NCBI RefSeq assembly: GCF_022700675.1
Contig: NZ_CP062182.1
Span: forward strand, 1,984,001 to 2,048,000
DNA from: Acinetobacter sp. ASP199
GTDB lineage: Bacteria > Pseudomonadota > Gammaproteobacteria > Pseudomonadales > Moraxellaceae
Reading direction: 5' to 3'
DNA: 64,000 nt
A model generated the notes under the pieces. That model was given only the letters and a program-made list of their open reading frames with translations. It was not told the origin of the DNA and did no database searches. A program made the position numbers and the translations under genes. Shown one piece after another: positions 36,900 through 47,246 of this stretch (the stretch's first letter is position 1; each line of letters starts with the position of its first letter).

Positions 36900-37187
36900 T
36901 AGCGTTTTACCTGTACCCACTTTTTACCCAAATTAGATTTAGCGCATTGAATCACAAAATTTATTTTGTTCAAATCCATTAACAGGATTTGAAATGGTGT
37001 CCCGATTTTAACACGTATGCATTCAATATTAAAAGATATGTTATAACATTACTTTTTTATATTTGTTTTTTTCATGTATCATTCAAGAGTACAACTTCAG
37101 GGTGAAAGTTATGTTTGACAATATAGATGCCTTAAAAACAAAATTAGATCAGCATCGTCCTCTTTCTCCTGCAATTGTAAAAAATCT
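36900..37187 (+). pseudogene. Second Fic gene: upstream region plus 5' end, cut by ISAba1
   Basis: The region 36900-37110 is similar to the region upstream of the intact Fic gene (for example a shared ATTGAATCAC segment and GGATTTGAAATGGTGT). The ATG at 37111 starts a frame encoding MFDNIDALKTKLDQHRPLSP, nearly the same as the intact Fic N-terminus. ISAba1 interrupts it after codon 25 and the frame runs on into the IS to 37299. The rest of the gene is absent from the other side of the composite element. Confidence 0.85.
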
Positions 37188-37205
37188 CTCTGTACACGAC
37201 AAATT

Positions 37206-37652
37206 TCACAGAACCCTTATCCTATCAGGATTCTGCTTTCTTAAAATTGCCAAAATTTCCTTAAACTCTTCTTTTTTCCCAAAACCAATTAAACGCTGAA
37301 TCGCCATTTGAACATAGTCTAAACCATAGCGAAATAAACTCATTGAGAGTCGTCCATGCTTCTTTATTTTTATCGCTTTTTTTTGATTATGTTGCCATTC
37401 ACCCGTTAAGTAACACCAACAGAAGCTTATAGCTAACACCGCAATCAATTTTTTCACTCGTCTAGGGTCTGTCAAGCGCGTATTTTCAAGATTAAACCCG
37501 CGTCCTTTGAGACAACTGAATAAGGTTTCAATTTCCCAGCGTAATGCATAATCCTGAATAGCATTGGCATTAAACTGAGGAGAAACGACGAGTAAAAGCT
37601 CTCCATTTTCTAACTGTAGTGCACTTATATATAGTTTCACCCGACCAACCAA
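37206..37652 (-). CDS. ISAba1 transposase, C-terminal ORF
   Basis: 148 residues from an internal ATG, carrying the IS4-family YREK-like region (ALRWEIETLFSCLKGRGFNL). It lies in the -1 frame relative to the N-terminal ORF. A slip in the A7 tract near the end of the first ORF would give the full transposase. Confidence 0.9.
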   Translation of the reverse strand: MVGRVKLYISALQLENGELLLVVSPQFNANAIQDYALRWEIETLFSCLKGRGFNLENTRLTDPRRVKKLIAVLAISFCWCYLTGEWQHNQKKAIKIKKHGRLSMSLFRYGLDYVQMAIQRLIGFGKKEEFKEILAILRKQNPDRIRVL

Positions 37653-37726
37653 AATCCGTCGTTTACGACATTCAATTTGACCAACTTTAAGATGGCGAAA
37701 TAAATCACTAATTTTATGATTCTTTC

Positions 37727-38296
37727 CTAAATGATTGGTGACAATGAAGTTTTTTTAACACGAATGCAGAAGTTGATGTCTTGTTCAATTAACCATGTAA
37801 ACCACTGCTCACCGATAAACTCTCTGTCTGCGAACACATTCACAATACGGTCTTTACCAAAAATGGCTATAAAGCGTTGAATCAAAGCAATACGCTCTTT
37901 CGTATCTGAATTTCCACGTTTATTAAGCAATGTCCAAAGGATAGGTATCGCTATTCCACGATAAACGATTGCGAGCATCAGGATATTAATATTTCGTTTT
38001 CCCCATTTCCAATTGGTTCTATCTAAAGTCAGTTGCACTTGGTCGAATGAAAACATATTGAAAATCAACTGAGAAATTTGACGATAATCAAAATACTGAC
38101 CTGCAAAGAAGCGCTGCATACGTCGATAAAATGATTGTGGTAAACACTTGATGGGCAAGGCTTTAGATGCAGAAGAAAGATTACATGTTTGCTTTAAAAT
38201 AATCACAAGCATGATGAGCGCAAAGCACTTTAAATGTGACTTGTTCCATTTTAGAGATTTGTTTAAGATAAGATATAACTCATTGAGATGTGTCAT
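37727..38296 (-). CDS. ISAba1 transposase, N-terminal ORF
   Basis: 189 residues, the known length of ISAba1 OrfA. It includes the first catalytic Asp region (QVQLTLDRTNWKWGKRNINI) and the second (IVNVFADREFIGEQWF). It is identical in translation to the plus-strand copy at 43686-44255. Confidence 0.95.
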   Translation of the reverse strand: MTHLNELYLILNKSLKWNKSHLKCFALIMLVIILKQTCNLSSASKALPIKCLPQSFYRRMQRFFAGQYFDYRQISQLIFNMFSFDQVQLTLDRTNWKWGKRNINILMLAIVYRGIAIPILWTLLNKRGNSDTKERIALIQRFIAIFGKDRIVNVFADREFIGEQWFTWLIEQDINFCIRVKKTSLSPII

Positions 38297-38307
38297 AGTA
38301 TTCGTCG

Positions 38308-38335
38308 TTAGAAAACAATTATTGTGACATTATTT
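38308..38335 (+). promoter_or_regulatory. ISAba1 outward promoter driving sul2
   Basis: TTAGAA (-35) and TTATTT (-10) are 16 bp apart. This is the outward ISAba1 promoter described upstream of beta-lactamase genes. It points rightward and lies about 50 bp from the sul2 ATG. Confidence 0.85.
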
Positions 38336-38385
38336 CAATGAGTTATCTATTTTTGTCGTGTACAGAGATTATTATAGAAGCCCCC

Positions 38386-39201
38386 ATGAATAAATCGCTC
38401 ATCATTTTCGGCATCGTCAACATAACCTCGGACAGTTTCTCCGATGGAGGCCGGTATCTGGCGCCAGACGCAGCCATTGCGCAGGCGCGTAAGCTGATGG
38501 CCGAGGGGGCAGATGTGATCGACCTCGGTCCGGCATCCAGCAATCCCGACGCCGCGCCTGTTTCGTCCGACACAGAAATCGCGCGTATCGCGCCGGTGCT
38601 GGACGCGCTCAAGGCAGATGGCATTCCCGTCTCGCTCGACAGTTATCAACCCGCGACGCAAGCCTATGCCTTGTCGCGTGGTGTGGCCTATCTCAATGAT
38701 ATTCGCGGTTTTCCAGACGCTGCGTTCTATCCGCAATTGGCGAAATCATCTGCCAAACTCGTCGTTATGCATTCGGTGCAAGACGGGCAGGCAGATCGGC
38801 GCGAGGCACCCGCTGGCGACATCATGGATCACATTGCGGCGTTCTTTGACGCGCGCATCGCGGCGCTGACGGGTGCCGGTATCAAACGCAACCGCCTTGT
38901 CCTTGATCCCGGCATGGGGTTTTTTCTGGGGGCTGCTCCCGAAACCTCGCTCTCGGTGCTGGCGCGGTTCGATGAATTGCGGCTGCGCTTCGATTTGCCG
39001 GTGCTTCTGTCTGTTTCGCGCAAATCCTTTCTGCGCGCGCTCACAGGCCGTGGTCCGGGGGATGTCGGGGCCGCGACACTCGCTGCAGAGCTTGCCGCCG
39101 CCGCAGGTGGAGCTGACTTCATCCGCACACACGAGCCGCGCCCCTTGCGCGACGGGCTGGCGGTATTGGCGGCGCTGAAAGAAACCGCAAGAATTCGTTA
39201 A
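38386..39201 (+). CDS. sul2: Sulfonamide-resistant dihydropteroate synthase Sul2
   Basis: 271 residues (816 bp), the exact Sul2 length, starting MNKSLIIFGIVNITSDSFSD. The DHPS signatures (pterin site NITSDSFSDGG; pABA site DLGPASSNPDA) are present. It makes dihydropteroate while discriminating against sulfonamides. GC content is much higher than the host DNA, indicating a foreign origin. ISAba1 ends 18 bp before its ATG, replacing the native upstream region. The next gene is a glmM fragment, as in the widespread sul2-glmM-ISCR2 arrangement. Confidence 0.98.
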   Translation: MNKSLIIFGIVNITSDSFSDGGRYLAPDAAIAQARKLMAEGADVIDLGPASSNPDAAPVSSDTEIARIAPVLDALKADGIPVSLDSYQPATQAYALSRGVAYLNDIRGFPDAAFYPQLAKSSAKLVVMHSVQDGQADRREAPAGDIMDHIAAFFDARIAALTGAGIKRNRLVLDPGMGFFLGAAPETSLSVLARFDELRLRFDLPVLLSVSRKSFLRALTGRGPGDVGAATLAAELAAAAGGADFIRTHEPRPLRDGLAVLAALKETARIR

Positions 39202-39287
39202 CTGCACATTCGGGATATTTCTCTATATTCGCGGTTCAGCAGGCATGTCCCCTTTGAGGGCGACCCGACGACAGGATAATCGACCTT

Positions 39288-39530
39288 ATGGTGCGCAAAT
39301 ATTTCGGCACAGACGGTATTCGTGGCAAAGCCAACGAAGGCGCGATGACGGCGGAAACCGCCTTGCGCGTCGGCATGGCGGCTGGCCGTGTCTTTCGTCG
39401 CGGTGACCACCGCCATCGTGTCGTGATCGGCAAGGATACGCGCCTGTCGGGCTATATGCTTGAACCCGCGCTCACAGCCGGTTTCACCTCGATGGGCATG
39501 GACGTATTCCTTTTTGGCCCGCTGCCGACA
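39288..39530 (+). pseudogene. glmM: Truncated phosphoglucosamine mutase gene
   Basis: 81 codons beginning [20 protein letters not shown], the GlmM N-terminus, ending at GPLPT where the sequence switches to ISCR2-end DNA. The full enzyme is about 445 residues, so only a fifth remains and it lacks the active-site Ser. It is the usual relic between sul2 and ISCR2. Confidence 0.93.
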
Positions 39531-41370
39531 ACGTATAGGAAGAATAAACGCCCTTTTCACCCAAGTCCAACAGCTTTGGACCGCAGTTGACTCTTTCGAC
39601 ACCCCTGCGATGCAACCCAATCCGGCTGACGGGGAGCCAGCAACGCTGAAAATTTACCCTCCTCTTTCCCACTAGCGGCTCCTTTTCCGACAACCAGCAC
39701 GGCGGATCCCTGCCGCGGCGCTGTGAACGCAGCATTTTGATTGGTATCGTTGGCCTTCAGGCTCGTCAGTCAAACAGACCCAGGAGCAGCTCAGCCGGTG
39801 GCGCCCGGCTTTCGGGTAACGCCCTGGTCCCGCTGGTTTCGGCTTTGTGCTTCAGGTGATCAAGGATCTGCTTGATCACTATAGGGTCTTCAATGCAGGC
39901 GATGACTTTCATGGCGCCGCCGCAGCCGCTGCAGGTCTCGATGTCGATATTGAAAACACGCTTGAGCCGTTGCGCCCATGTCATCGACGCTCGCCGTTGT
40001 GCTGGTGTTGCCGGTTCATCAGCCACCCTGACCTTGTTGCCCCTGCCCCGTTTTGCCGGCGTGACCAACGCCCGGTGCCGACTGTTGGGTGCGAACACCC
40101 CGTGGAAGCGGGTTAGGTTGACTCTGGGCTTCGGTACCAGGGCGGCCAGCCTTGCAATGAAATCCAATGGTTCGAAAATGACGTGCGTGGTGCCGTCCCG
40201 GTACGGCGTCTTGAGCTGGTAGCGCACGTTGCCGCCTCGTGTTAACGACAGCCGCTTCTCGGATACCGCCGGGCGGCTGATGTACCGGCACAGCCGTTCG
40301 AGCTTCTTGCGTTCATCGGCCCTGGCCGCCACGCCGGCGTGCAGGCTGGACCCGGCTACCTTGCCAATCCCGTCACCGAACGGATCACCACTGGTCGGCA
40401 GAGTTTGCAAAGTGAACACCTTTCGCCCCGCCTGTGAACCGACAGCGATACGGTAAGTGATCGAGTGCCCCAGCAGGGGTGTCATCGGGTCGTCATCCAC
40501 CGCATCCGAGGCCAGATAGCTGTTTTCGACATCCCGTTCCAGCAGGCCTTGCCGTTCCAGATAGCGACCCACCCGGTGGGCGATGGTGTGCGTCAGCTGG
40601 GTGAGCTCTGGGCTGGTCGGCGCCTTGACCCAGCGGAAACGCGCTGAGCCGTGGGATTGCTCGACATACACACCGTCGAGAAACAGCATGTGGAAGTGAA
40701 CATTCAGATTGAGCGCCGATCCAAAACGCTGGATCAGGGTGACCGCGCCCGTCTTGGCCACTTGGTGGGTATGGCCCGCTTTCTTGACCAGGTGCGTGGC
40801 AATGACGCGGTAAACGATGCCCAGCACCCACCCCATGATCTCGGGCCGGCTGGCAAACAGGAAACGCAGCTGAAACGGGAAGCTCAACACCCACTGACGC
40901 ATGGGTTGTTCAGGCAGTACTTCATCAACCAGCAAGGCGGCACTTTCGGCCATCCGCCGCGCCCCACAGCTCGGGCAGAAACCGCGACGCTTACAGCTGA
41001 AAGCGACCAGGTGCTCGGCGTGGCAAGACTCGCAGCGAATGCCGGGTAATACTCGTCAACGATCTGATAGAGAAGGGTTTGCTCGGGTCGGTGGCTCTGG
41101 TAACGACCAGTATCCCGATCCCGGCTGGCCGTCCTGGCCGCCACATGAGGCATGTTCCGCGTCCTTGCAATACTGTGTTTACATACAGTCTATCGCTTAG
41201 CGGAAAGTTCTTTTACCCTCAGCCGAAATGCCTGCCGTTGCTAGACATTGCCAGCCAGTGCCCGTCACTCCCACTCGATTGTAAACAAGCACACAAAACC
41301 CTTTAGTGACAACAATTTGCAAGAACTATCAGGCTCAGTGCCATGAAAAATACCATGACCAGATCATGAG
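39531..41370 (-). mobile_element. ISCR2-like (IS91 family) element, internally deleted; right edge approximate
   Basis: It starts at the glmM junction and contains a transposase read leftward. The transposase gene is broken (see next entry). The right edge is placed by the start of the resolvase-associated ORF and is uncertain by some tens of bases. ISCR elements move by rolling-circle replication and pick up adjacent DNA. Confidence 0.8.
39766..41153 (-). pseudogene. ISCR2 transposase, broken by an internal deletion
   Basis: The N-terminal piece (MPHVAARTASRDRDTGRYQS, to about YPAFAA) and the main part are in different frames. The main part resumes with a zinc-finger motif (CESCHAEHLVAFSCKRRGFC) and continues through MAESAALLVDEVL to the stop. 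From memory ISCR2 transposase is about 497 residues; here about 460 codons remain, so roughly 110 bp are missing, out of frame, between the two parts. The catalytic Tyr-containing C-terminal region is present, but the protein as a whole is not encoded. Confidence 0.78.
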
Positions 41371-41588
41371 GTTGAACACGGCTTGCGCCGGCAGCGTTCA
41401 CGCTCCTGGTCGGCGATCTCGCCCGGCTGCAATGCTAGCTCAGCATCGGTCATGCGCTCCAGCACGTCGCGTAGGCGGATGGTGCAAGGAATGGGCGGCA
41501 GCTCGAACTCATAGCCGCCGGCGATCATTTCGGCCGCAATCTCCTCGGTGATGAAAAACGGCTCGTCGTCTTGGTTCGGCTTCTTCAT
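41364..41588 (-). CDS. Small hypothetical protein overlapping the resolvase gene
   Basis: 74 residues; its ATG overlaps the resolvase stop (ATGA), so it is translationally coupled. The C-terminus (after RERCRRK) probably runs into the ISCR2 junction and is altered. GC-rich like the resolvase. It is the small ORF usually seen with this resolvase beside tet(X) in Acinetobacter; function unknown. Confidence 0.65.
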   Translation of the reverse strand: MKKPNQDDEPFFITEEIAAEMIAGGYEFELPPIPCTIRLRDVLERMTDAELALQPGEIADQERERCRRKPCSTS

Positions 41589-42322
41589 GCCCTTTCCTCC
41601 TGGCGCTCATCCTGGCCGACAGCGGCCAGGGCATCGGCTTCCGTCAATGCGTCCTCCACGAACGCGCCGTGCTGCTTCGCTTCGGCCTGGCTGACCTCGG
41701 CCCATATCCGTTTCACCTGGGCCGCACTGTACCCGGCCAGCTCGGCGGTCTTGTTGATGCTGTAGCCGGACTTGCGCAGCGCGACAACTTGGGCGCGGCG
41801 CTTCGGATCAGCACGGCGGCCCTTGTACCGCCCGGCCTGGCGGGCCAACTCAATGCCTTGGCGCTGGCGTTCGCGCCTGTCCTCGTAGTCGTCGCGGGCC
41901 ATCTGCAAGGCCAGGCGAAAAAGCATGATCTGCACGGCTTCCAGCACGATCTTGGCGACGCCCTGGGCCTCGGCCGCCAGGTCGGATAGATCGACCACGC
42001 CAGGGACGGCCAGGCGTGCGCCTTTGGCCTGTATCGAGGCCACCAGGCGCTCGGCCTCGGGCAAAGGTAGGCGGCTGATGCGGTCGATCTTCTCGGCAAT
42101 GACCACCTCGCCGGGCTGTAGGTCGCCGATCATGCGCAGCAGCTCAGGCCGGTCGGCGCGTGCGCCGGATGCCTTCTCACGGTAGATGCCGGCGACGTAG
42201 TAGCCGGCGGCCTTCGCGGCCGTAGTGATCGCCTCTTGGCGTTCCAAGTCCTGCGCGTCGGTGCTGACGCGCAGATAGACCCGCGCCACCATCGGCGCGG
42301 CTACTGGCTTCGTCCTGCGCAT
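41585..42322 (-). CDS. Serine recombinase (resolvase/invertase family)
   Basis: 245 residues. The N-terminal catalytic domain has the active-site Ser in RVYLRVSTDAQDLERQ and the conserved EKIDRISRL motif. The C-terminal HTH (GYSINKTAELAGYSAAQVKR) binds DNA. It is GC-rich (IncP-like) and unlike the host. It is next to tet(X), as in described tet(X)-res modules. Confidence 0.92.
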   Translation of the reverse strand: MRRTKPVAAPMVARVYLRVSTDAQDLERQEAITTAAKAAGYYVAGIYREKASGARADRPELLRMIGDLQPGEVVIAEKIDRISRLPLPEAERLVASIQAKGARLAVPGVVDLSDLAAEAQGVAKIVLEAVQIMLFRLALQMARDDYEDRRERQRQGIELARQAGRYKGRRADPKRRAQVVALRKSGYSINKTAELAGYSAAQVKRIWAEVSQAEAKQHGAFVEDALTEADALAAVGQDERQEERA

Positions 42323-42470
42323 ACTTGCGGGCTCCTTTGGGCATACTCAAATGCACCCATCTTAAACTGGCAGCTAATGTACAAAAGTTGATAGAAGCAC
42401 ACAAGTTCAATTTTGCACTTCTGCCCCACTATTGCAAAACTGCTTGTTAGTAGCCGTTTTTTCTTACTGT

Positions 42471-43640
<1,170 letters not shown>

Positions 43641-43646
43641 TCATTG

Positions 43647-43674
43647 AAATAATGTCACAATAATTGTTTTCTAA
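43647..43674 (-). promoter_or_regulatory. ISAba1 outward promoter driving tet(X)
   Basis: On the minus strand TTAGAA and TTATTT are 16 bp apart, the same promoter as in the other copy. It points left into tet(X), about 40 bp from its ATG. Confidence 0.85.
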
Positions 43675-43685
43675 CGACGAATACT

Positions 43686-44255
43686 ATGACACATCTCAAT
43701 GAGTTATATCTTATCTTAAACAAATCTCTAAAATGGAACAAGTCACATTTAAAGTGCTTTGCGCTCATCATGCTTGTGATTATTTTAAAGCAAACATGTA
43801 ATCTTTCTTCTGCATCTAAAGCCTTGCCCATCAAGTGTTTACCACAATCATTTTATCGACGTATGCAGCGCTTCTTTGCAGGTCAGTATTTTGATTATCG
43901 TCAAATTTCTCAGTTGATTTTCAATATGTTTTCATTCGACCAAGTGCAACTGACTTTAGATAGAACCAATTGGAAATGGGGAAAACGAAATATTAATATC
44001 CTGATGCTCGCAATCGTTTATCGTGGAATAGCGATACCTATCCTTTGGACATTGCTTAATAAACGTGGAAATTCAGATACGAAAGAGCGTATTGCTTTGA
44101 TTCAACGCTTTATAGCCATTTTTGGTAAAGACCGTATTGTGAATGTGTTCGCAGACAGAGAGTTTATCGGTGAGCAGTGGTTTACATGGTTAATTGAACA
44201 AGACATCAACTTCTGCATTCGTGTTAAAAAAACTTCATTGTCACCAATCATTTAG
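43686..44255 (+). CDS. ISAba1 transposase, N-terminal ORF
   Basis: 189 residues identical to the left copy's first ORF. An A7 tract near its end allows a -1 shift into the next ORF. Confidence 0.95.
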   Translation: MTHLNELYLILNKSLKWNKSHLKCFALIMLVIILKQTCNLSSASKALPIKCLPQSFYRRMQRFFAGQYFDYRQISQLIFNMFSFDQVQLTLDRTNWKWGKRNINILMLAIVYRGIAIPILWTLLNKRGNSDTKERIALIQRFIAIFGKDRIVNVFADREFIGEQWFTWLIEQDINFCIRVKKTSLSPII

Positions 44256-44329
44256 GAAAGAATCATAAAATTAGTGATTTATTTCGCCATCTTAAAGTTG
44301 GTCAAATTGAATGTCGTAAACGACGGATT

Positions 44330-44776
44330 TTGGTTGGTCGGGTGAAACTATATATAAGTGCACTACAGTTAGAAAATGGAGAGCTTTTACTCGTCGTTTC
44401 TCCTCAGTTTAATGCCAATGCTATTCAGGATTATGCATTACGCTGGGAAATTGAAACCTTATTCAGTTGTCTCAAAGGACGCGGGTTTAATCTTGAAAAT
44501 ACGCGCTTGACAGACCCTAGACGAGTGAAAAAATTGATTGCGGTGTTAGCTATAAGCTTCTGTTGGTGTTACTTAACGGGTGAATGGCAACATAATCAAA
44601 AAAAAGCGATAAAAATAAAGAAGCATGGACGACTCTCAATGAGTTTATTTCGCTATGGTTTAGACTATGTTCAAATGGCGATTCAGCGTTTAATTGGTTT
44701 TGGGAAAAAAGAAGAGTTTAAGGAAATTTTGGCAATTTTAAGAAAGCAGAATCCTGATAGGATAAGGGTTCTGTGA
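44330..44776 (+). CDS. ISAba1 transposase, C-terminal ORF
   Basis: 148 residues from an internal ATG, identical to the left copy's second ORF, including the YREK-like region. Probably made as a frameshift fusion with the first ORF. Confidence 0.9.
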   Translation: MVGRVKLYISALQLENGELLLVVSPQFNANAIQDYALRWEIETLFSCLKGRGFNLENTRLTDPRRVKKLIAVLAISFCWCYLTGEWQHNQKKAIKIKKHGRLSMSLFRYGLDYVQMAIQRLIGFGKKEEFKEILAILRKQNPDRIRVL

Positions 44777-45994
44777 AATTTGTCGTGTACAGAGAAAAAA
44801 AGATTTATTCTGGCTATAGATCTGACAGCACCATTGCTCAAGTAAACTTTGAAAAAGACCTAAGCGGTTATGCATTCCACTGAGTTTTATAGACTTGGTA
44901 GATTCTAAACTGTCTAAAGCCACCTCATCATCCAGAATATTTTCATGAGGCTTTAAATTAAAAGTAGTGGATAATGAATTCTCAGGATGCAATTGCTTTA
45001 ATTCTAAATAATGATCGAAGAATTTCATGACTTGCGCTCTCTGTATTACATTAAAATTATTATTCTTTTCGTGTAAAACAGGCTTCATCCAACATAAAGG
45101 ATCACACAGCAAATAGTTATTTTTATATTTTAGAATATTAAAACCAGTATCTGAATGTTCGCTTTCATTGTTTAAAAATAAGTCACCCTTTTGATCAAGT
45201 AGAGTAAAAATAGAGGCTACCTTCTGAACTTCAAAAACATGTGGCTGTGGGTATTTTAAAATATAAAATCTGCCGTAAATTGCAGCATCACCCCAAAATG
45301 TATGTGAAAGGTTCAAAGCGTAAATTGGAGACTCTGTCTGAATAAAACTATTTCGAATTGCTCCATTTGCCTGACATCGAATAAATCCGAATTGTTTAAG
45401 CTGCTGTATAGCCCGATAAATAGATTGTTTGTTTAAACCCGTTGCCCGCTCGATTTCACCAATTCCACACCCTACAACAATCCCAAACGAATCTGCACCA
45501 TAAATTAACCGCAATAAAACAAGATAACTTCGATAATCAAGATTGCAATCAGCCTCTGTTTTTTTAGGTAAATTGCTGATTTTTATCTGAGCACTTTTTA
45601 TAAATAAAAATTTAAGAAACTTTAATAAAGGAATTTTTTTTGACATTCTTTTAATAATATTATCAATGCTATCAACAGGCATTATTAAATCATCGCTAAT
45701 ATAAGCAAGATTAAGCTGTAAGTGACGGACTTTGGCACGTTTCCCCGCCTCAGGGAAATCTATTTTTAATATTCCATGCTGTTCCAATTCATTCAATACA
45801 ACCCGTAATTTTTTAGTCTGTATGCCAGTGGCTTTAGCCAATTGGGCAAGCGGTAATGATGTACTCTCAGCTCCAAAATTTCTTATAAAATTAATTAACG
45901 CCCAAACGGCGTAGACTGAAAGTTGCCCTTCCACCCTCTGATAGAAAGCCATAAATAGGGTTAAGAAATGCTGCTCAGAAATCTTACGATCCAC
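44738..45994 (-). pseudogene. Winged-helix protein, C-terminus cut by ISAba1
   Basis: 401 native codons (44795-45994) plus 17 codons read into ISAba1 before a stop at 44738. Residues about 45-85 (LPLAQLAKATGIQTKKLRVV) and 185-220 (GEIERATGLNKQSIYRAIQQ) are two helix-turn-helix segments separated by a helical linker. It resembles replication-initiator or maintenance regulators of mobile elements but I cannot name it. Divergent from the coiled-coil gene at 46173, with a shared operator-like repeat. The lost C-terminal part is of unknown length, so function is uncertain. Confidence 0.7.
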
Positions 45995-46104
45995 AATAAA
46001 ATTCTCTACTTAATTAACCTATATCTCAGGCATAGGTATCATACACTAAACGTGATAGGCACAAAATAATAATTGATAATCGGTGTTTTTATAATTATCA
46101 TTTA

Positions 46105-46161
46105 ATTAATATTTACTTAATTTTTATTTATGCTATACATTAATATTAAGTAAATATTAAT
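46105..46161. promoter_or_regulatory. 17-bp inverted repeat flanking the promoter of the coiled-coil gene
   Basis: Left arm 46105-46121 and right arm 46145-46161 (ATTAAGTAAATATTAAT) are exact complements with a 23-bp spacer. The spacer contains a TATGCTATACAT -10-like segment. The repeat is placed so that a bound dimer would block that promoter; probably an operator for autoregulation. Confidence 0.6.
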
Positions 46162-46172
46162 GAAAATTAACA

Positions 46173-47084
46173 ATGGCACGACCGCATTTAACTCTAGAGA
46201 AATGGTTATCTTCTTACACAGATTTAAAAAAAGAATTCTTAGATATGGAACACAGCCTAAATCCAGATCAAATAAGAAAGACTGTGTCGCCAGGAAAAAA
46301 GGATTGTTACCAATCTACAAATTATCAACAGACTAGACCAAATAGTAATAAAGACCTTTCTTCTCAACATAGCCAATCTCAGTCAGTTCATATAAATCAA
46401 CTATTACCAAATCTTCTAAAATTTGAAACTGAGAAATATATTGTTGAAACCAATGATGAACATTTTCAAATTTTAAAAAAGAAGTTCCTTTTATTTAAAT
46501 ACAACCACAAAAACAAAGAAAATAATTGTGTCATTAAACAAATCACACTCGATCAAAAGACATTAAAAGAACTTGATGAAATTAAAGAAAAATATAAATT
46601 TAAAAGCCTTAAAAACTGTTTAGAGTTTTTAATTGATAGGCAAAACTCACAATTAACAGATAAAAATAAAATAATATCAACTCTCAAAAAGGAGAAAAGC
46701 AAAAGTAATGATTCTATTTTAAGGAAACAGCTCGAATTAAAGGATGAAGAAATTTCTCAAATTAAAACCAAGCTTGAGCAGCAAAAAAACACCATCCAAG
46801 AAAATATGAGCCGATCTGCAAAAGAATATGAGGAATACTTAATACAAATAGCAGTAAGCAAAACTCTTGAATTGCAAAAAATTAAGGTTTCTTTGGGTGA
46901 GATTTCCGAAGAAGATCAACAGTCCATAGATAAAACTCTTACACCCGAGGTAATTAGTCAGATTGAAAATCAATTTAGAAACGAATGTGAGAAACAAAAA
47001 CAACTTTTGATAATGAAAAATCAGTCAAATTTAAATGAAGATTTAGGCTTTGATCAACACGTTGCTTTTTATAAAGAAGAATAA
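46173..47084 (+). CDS. Coiled-coil protein of unknown function (KfrA-like layout)
   Basis: 303 residues. A Lys-rich N-terminal part (MARPHLTLEKWLSSYTDLKK), a middle segment with LDQKTLKELDEIKEKYKFKS that looks like a small DNA-binding or dimer domain, and a long coiled coil at about residues 165-235 (ELKDEEISQIKTKLEQQKN). The upstream inverted repeat and the coiled coil recall autoregulated plasmid proteins such as KfrA, but there is no sequence match I can vouch for. It may act in maintenance of the nested element. Confidence 0.65.
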   Translation: MARPHLTLEKWLSSYTDLKKEFLDMEHSLNPDQIRKTVSPGKKDCYQSTNYQQTRPNSNKDLSSQHSQSQSVHINQLLPNLLKFETEKYIVETNDEHFQILKKKFLLFKYNHKNKENNCVIKQITLDQKTLKELDEIKEKYKFKSLKNCLEFLIDRQNSQLTDKNKIISTLKKEKSKSNDSILRKQLELKDEEISQIKTKLEQQKNTIQENMSRSAKEYEEYLIQIAVSKTLELQKIKVSLGEISEEDQQSIDKTLTPEVISQIENQFRNECEKQKQLLIMKNQSNLNEDLGFDQHVAFYKEE

Positions 47085-47246
47085 AAAATTATTATAATTA
47101 TTAAAGGGTATTAATAGATTAGATAAAACAAATATTATCGAAAATCTTTAATACCCCAAATTACCAAGAATAAAATCAGAAACCTGTAAACTAGGCAAAA
47201 ACTAGCACTATAAAGTCTTGCACTTATAGAATCACACCAATTACGT

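Larger units (their letters stand above)
37188..38367 (-). mobile_element. ISAba1, left copy (1180 bp)
   Basis: Inverted repeats start CTCTGTACACGAC; the length is exactly 1180 bp, the known ISAba1 size. The transposase is read on the minus strand. It carries the outward promoter at its right end. Flanks AAAAAATCT and ATTATTATA do not form a 9-bp target duplication. Confidence 0.95.

Noticed and set aside
38343..41200. Many long open frames on both strands across sul2, glmM fragment and ISCR2
   Set aside because: They are shadow frames caused by high GC content; sul2 and the ISCR2 transposase explain the DNA, and the shadows lack family motifs.
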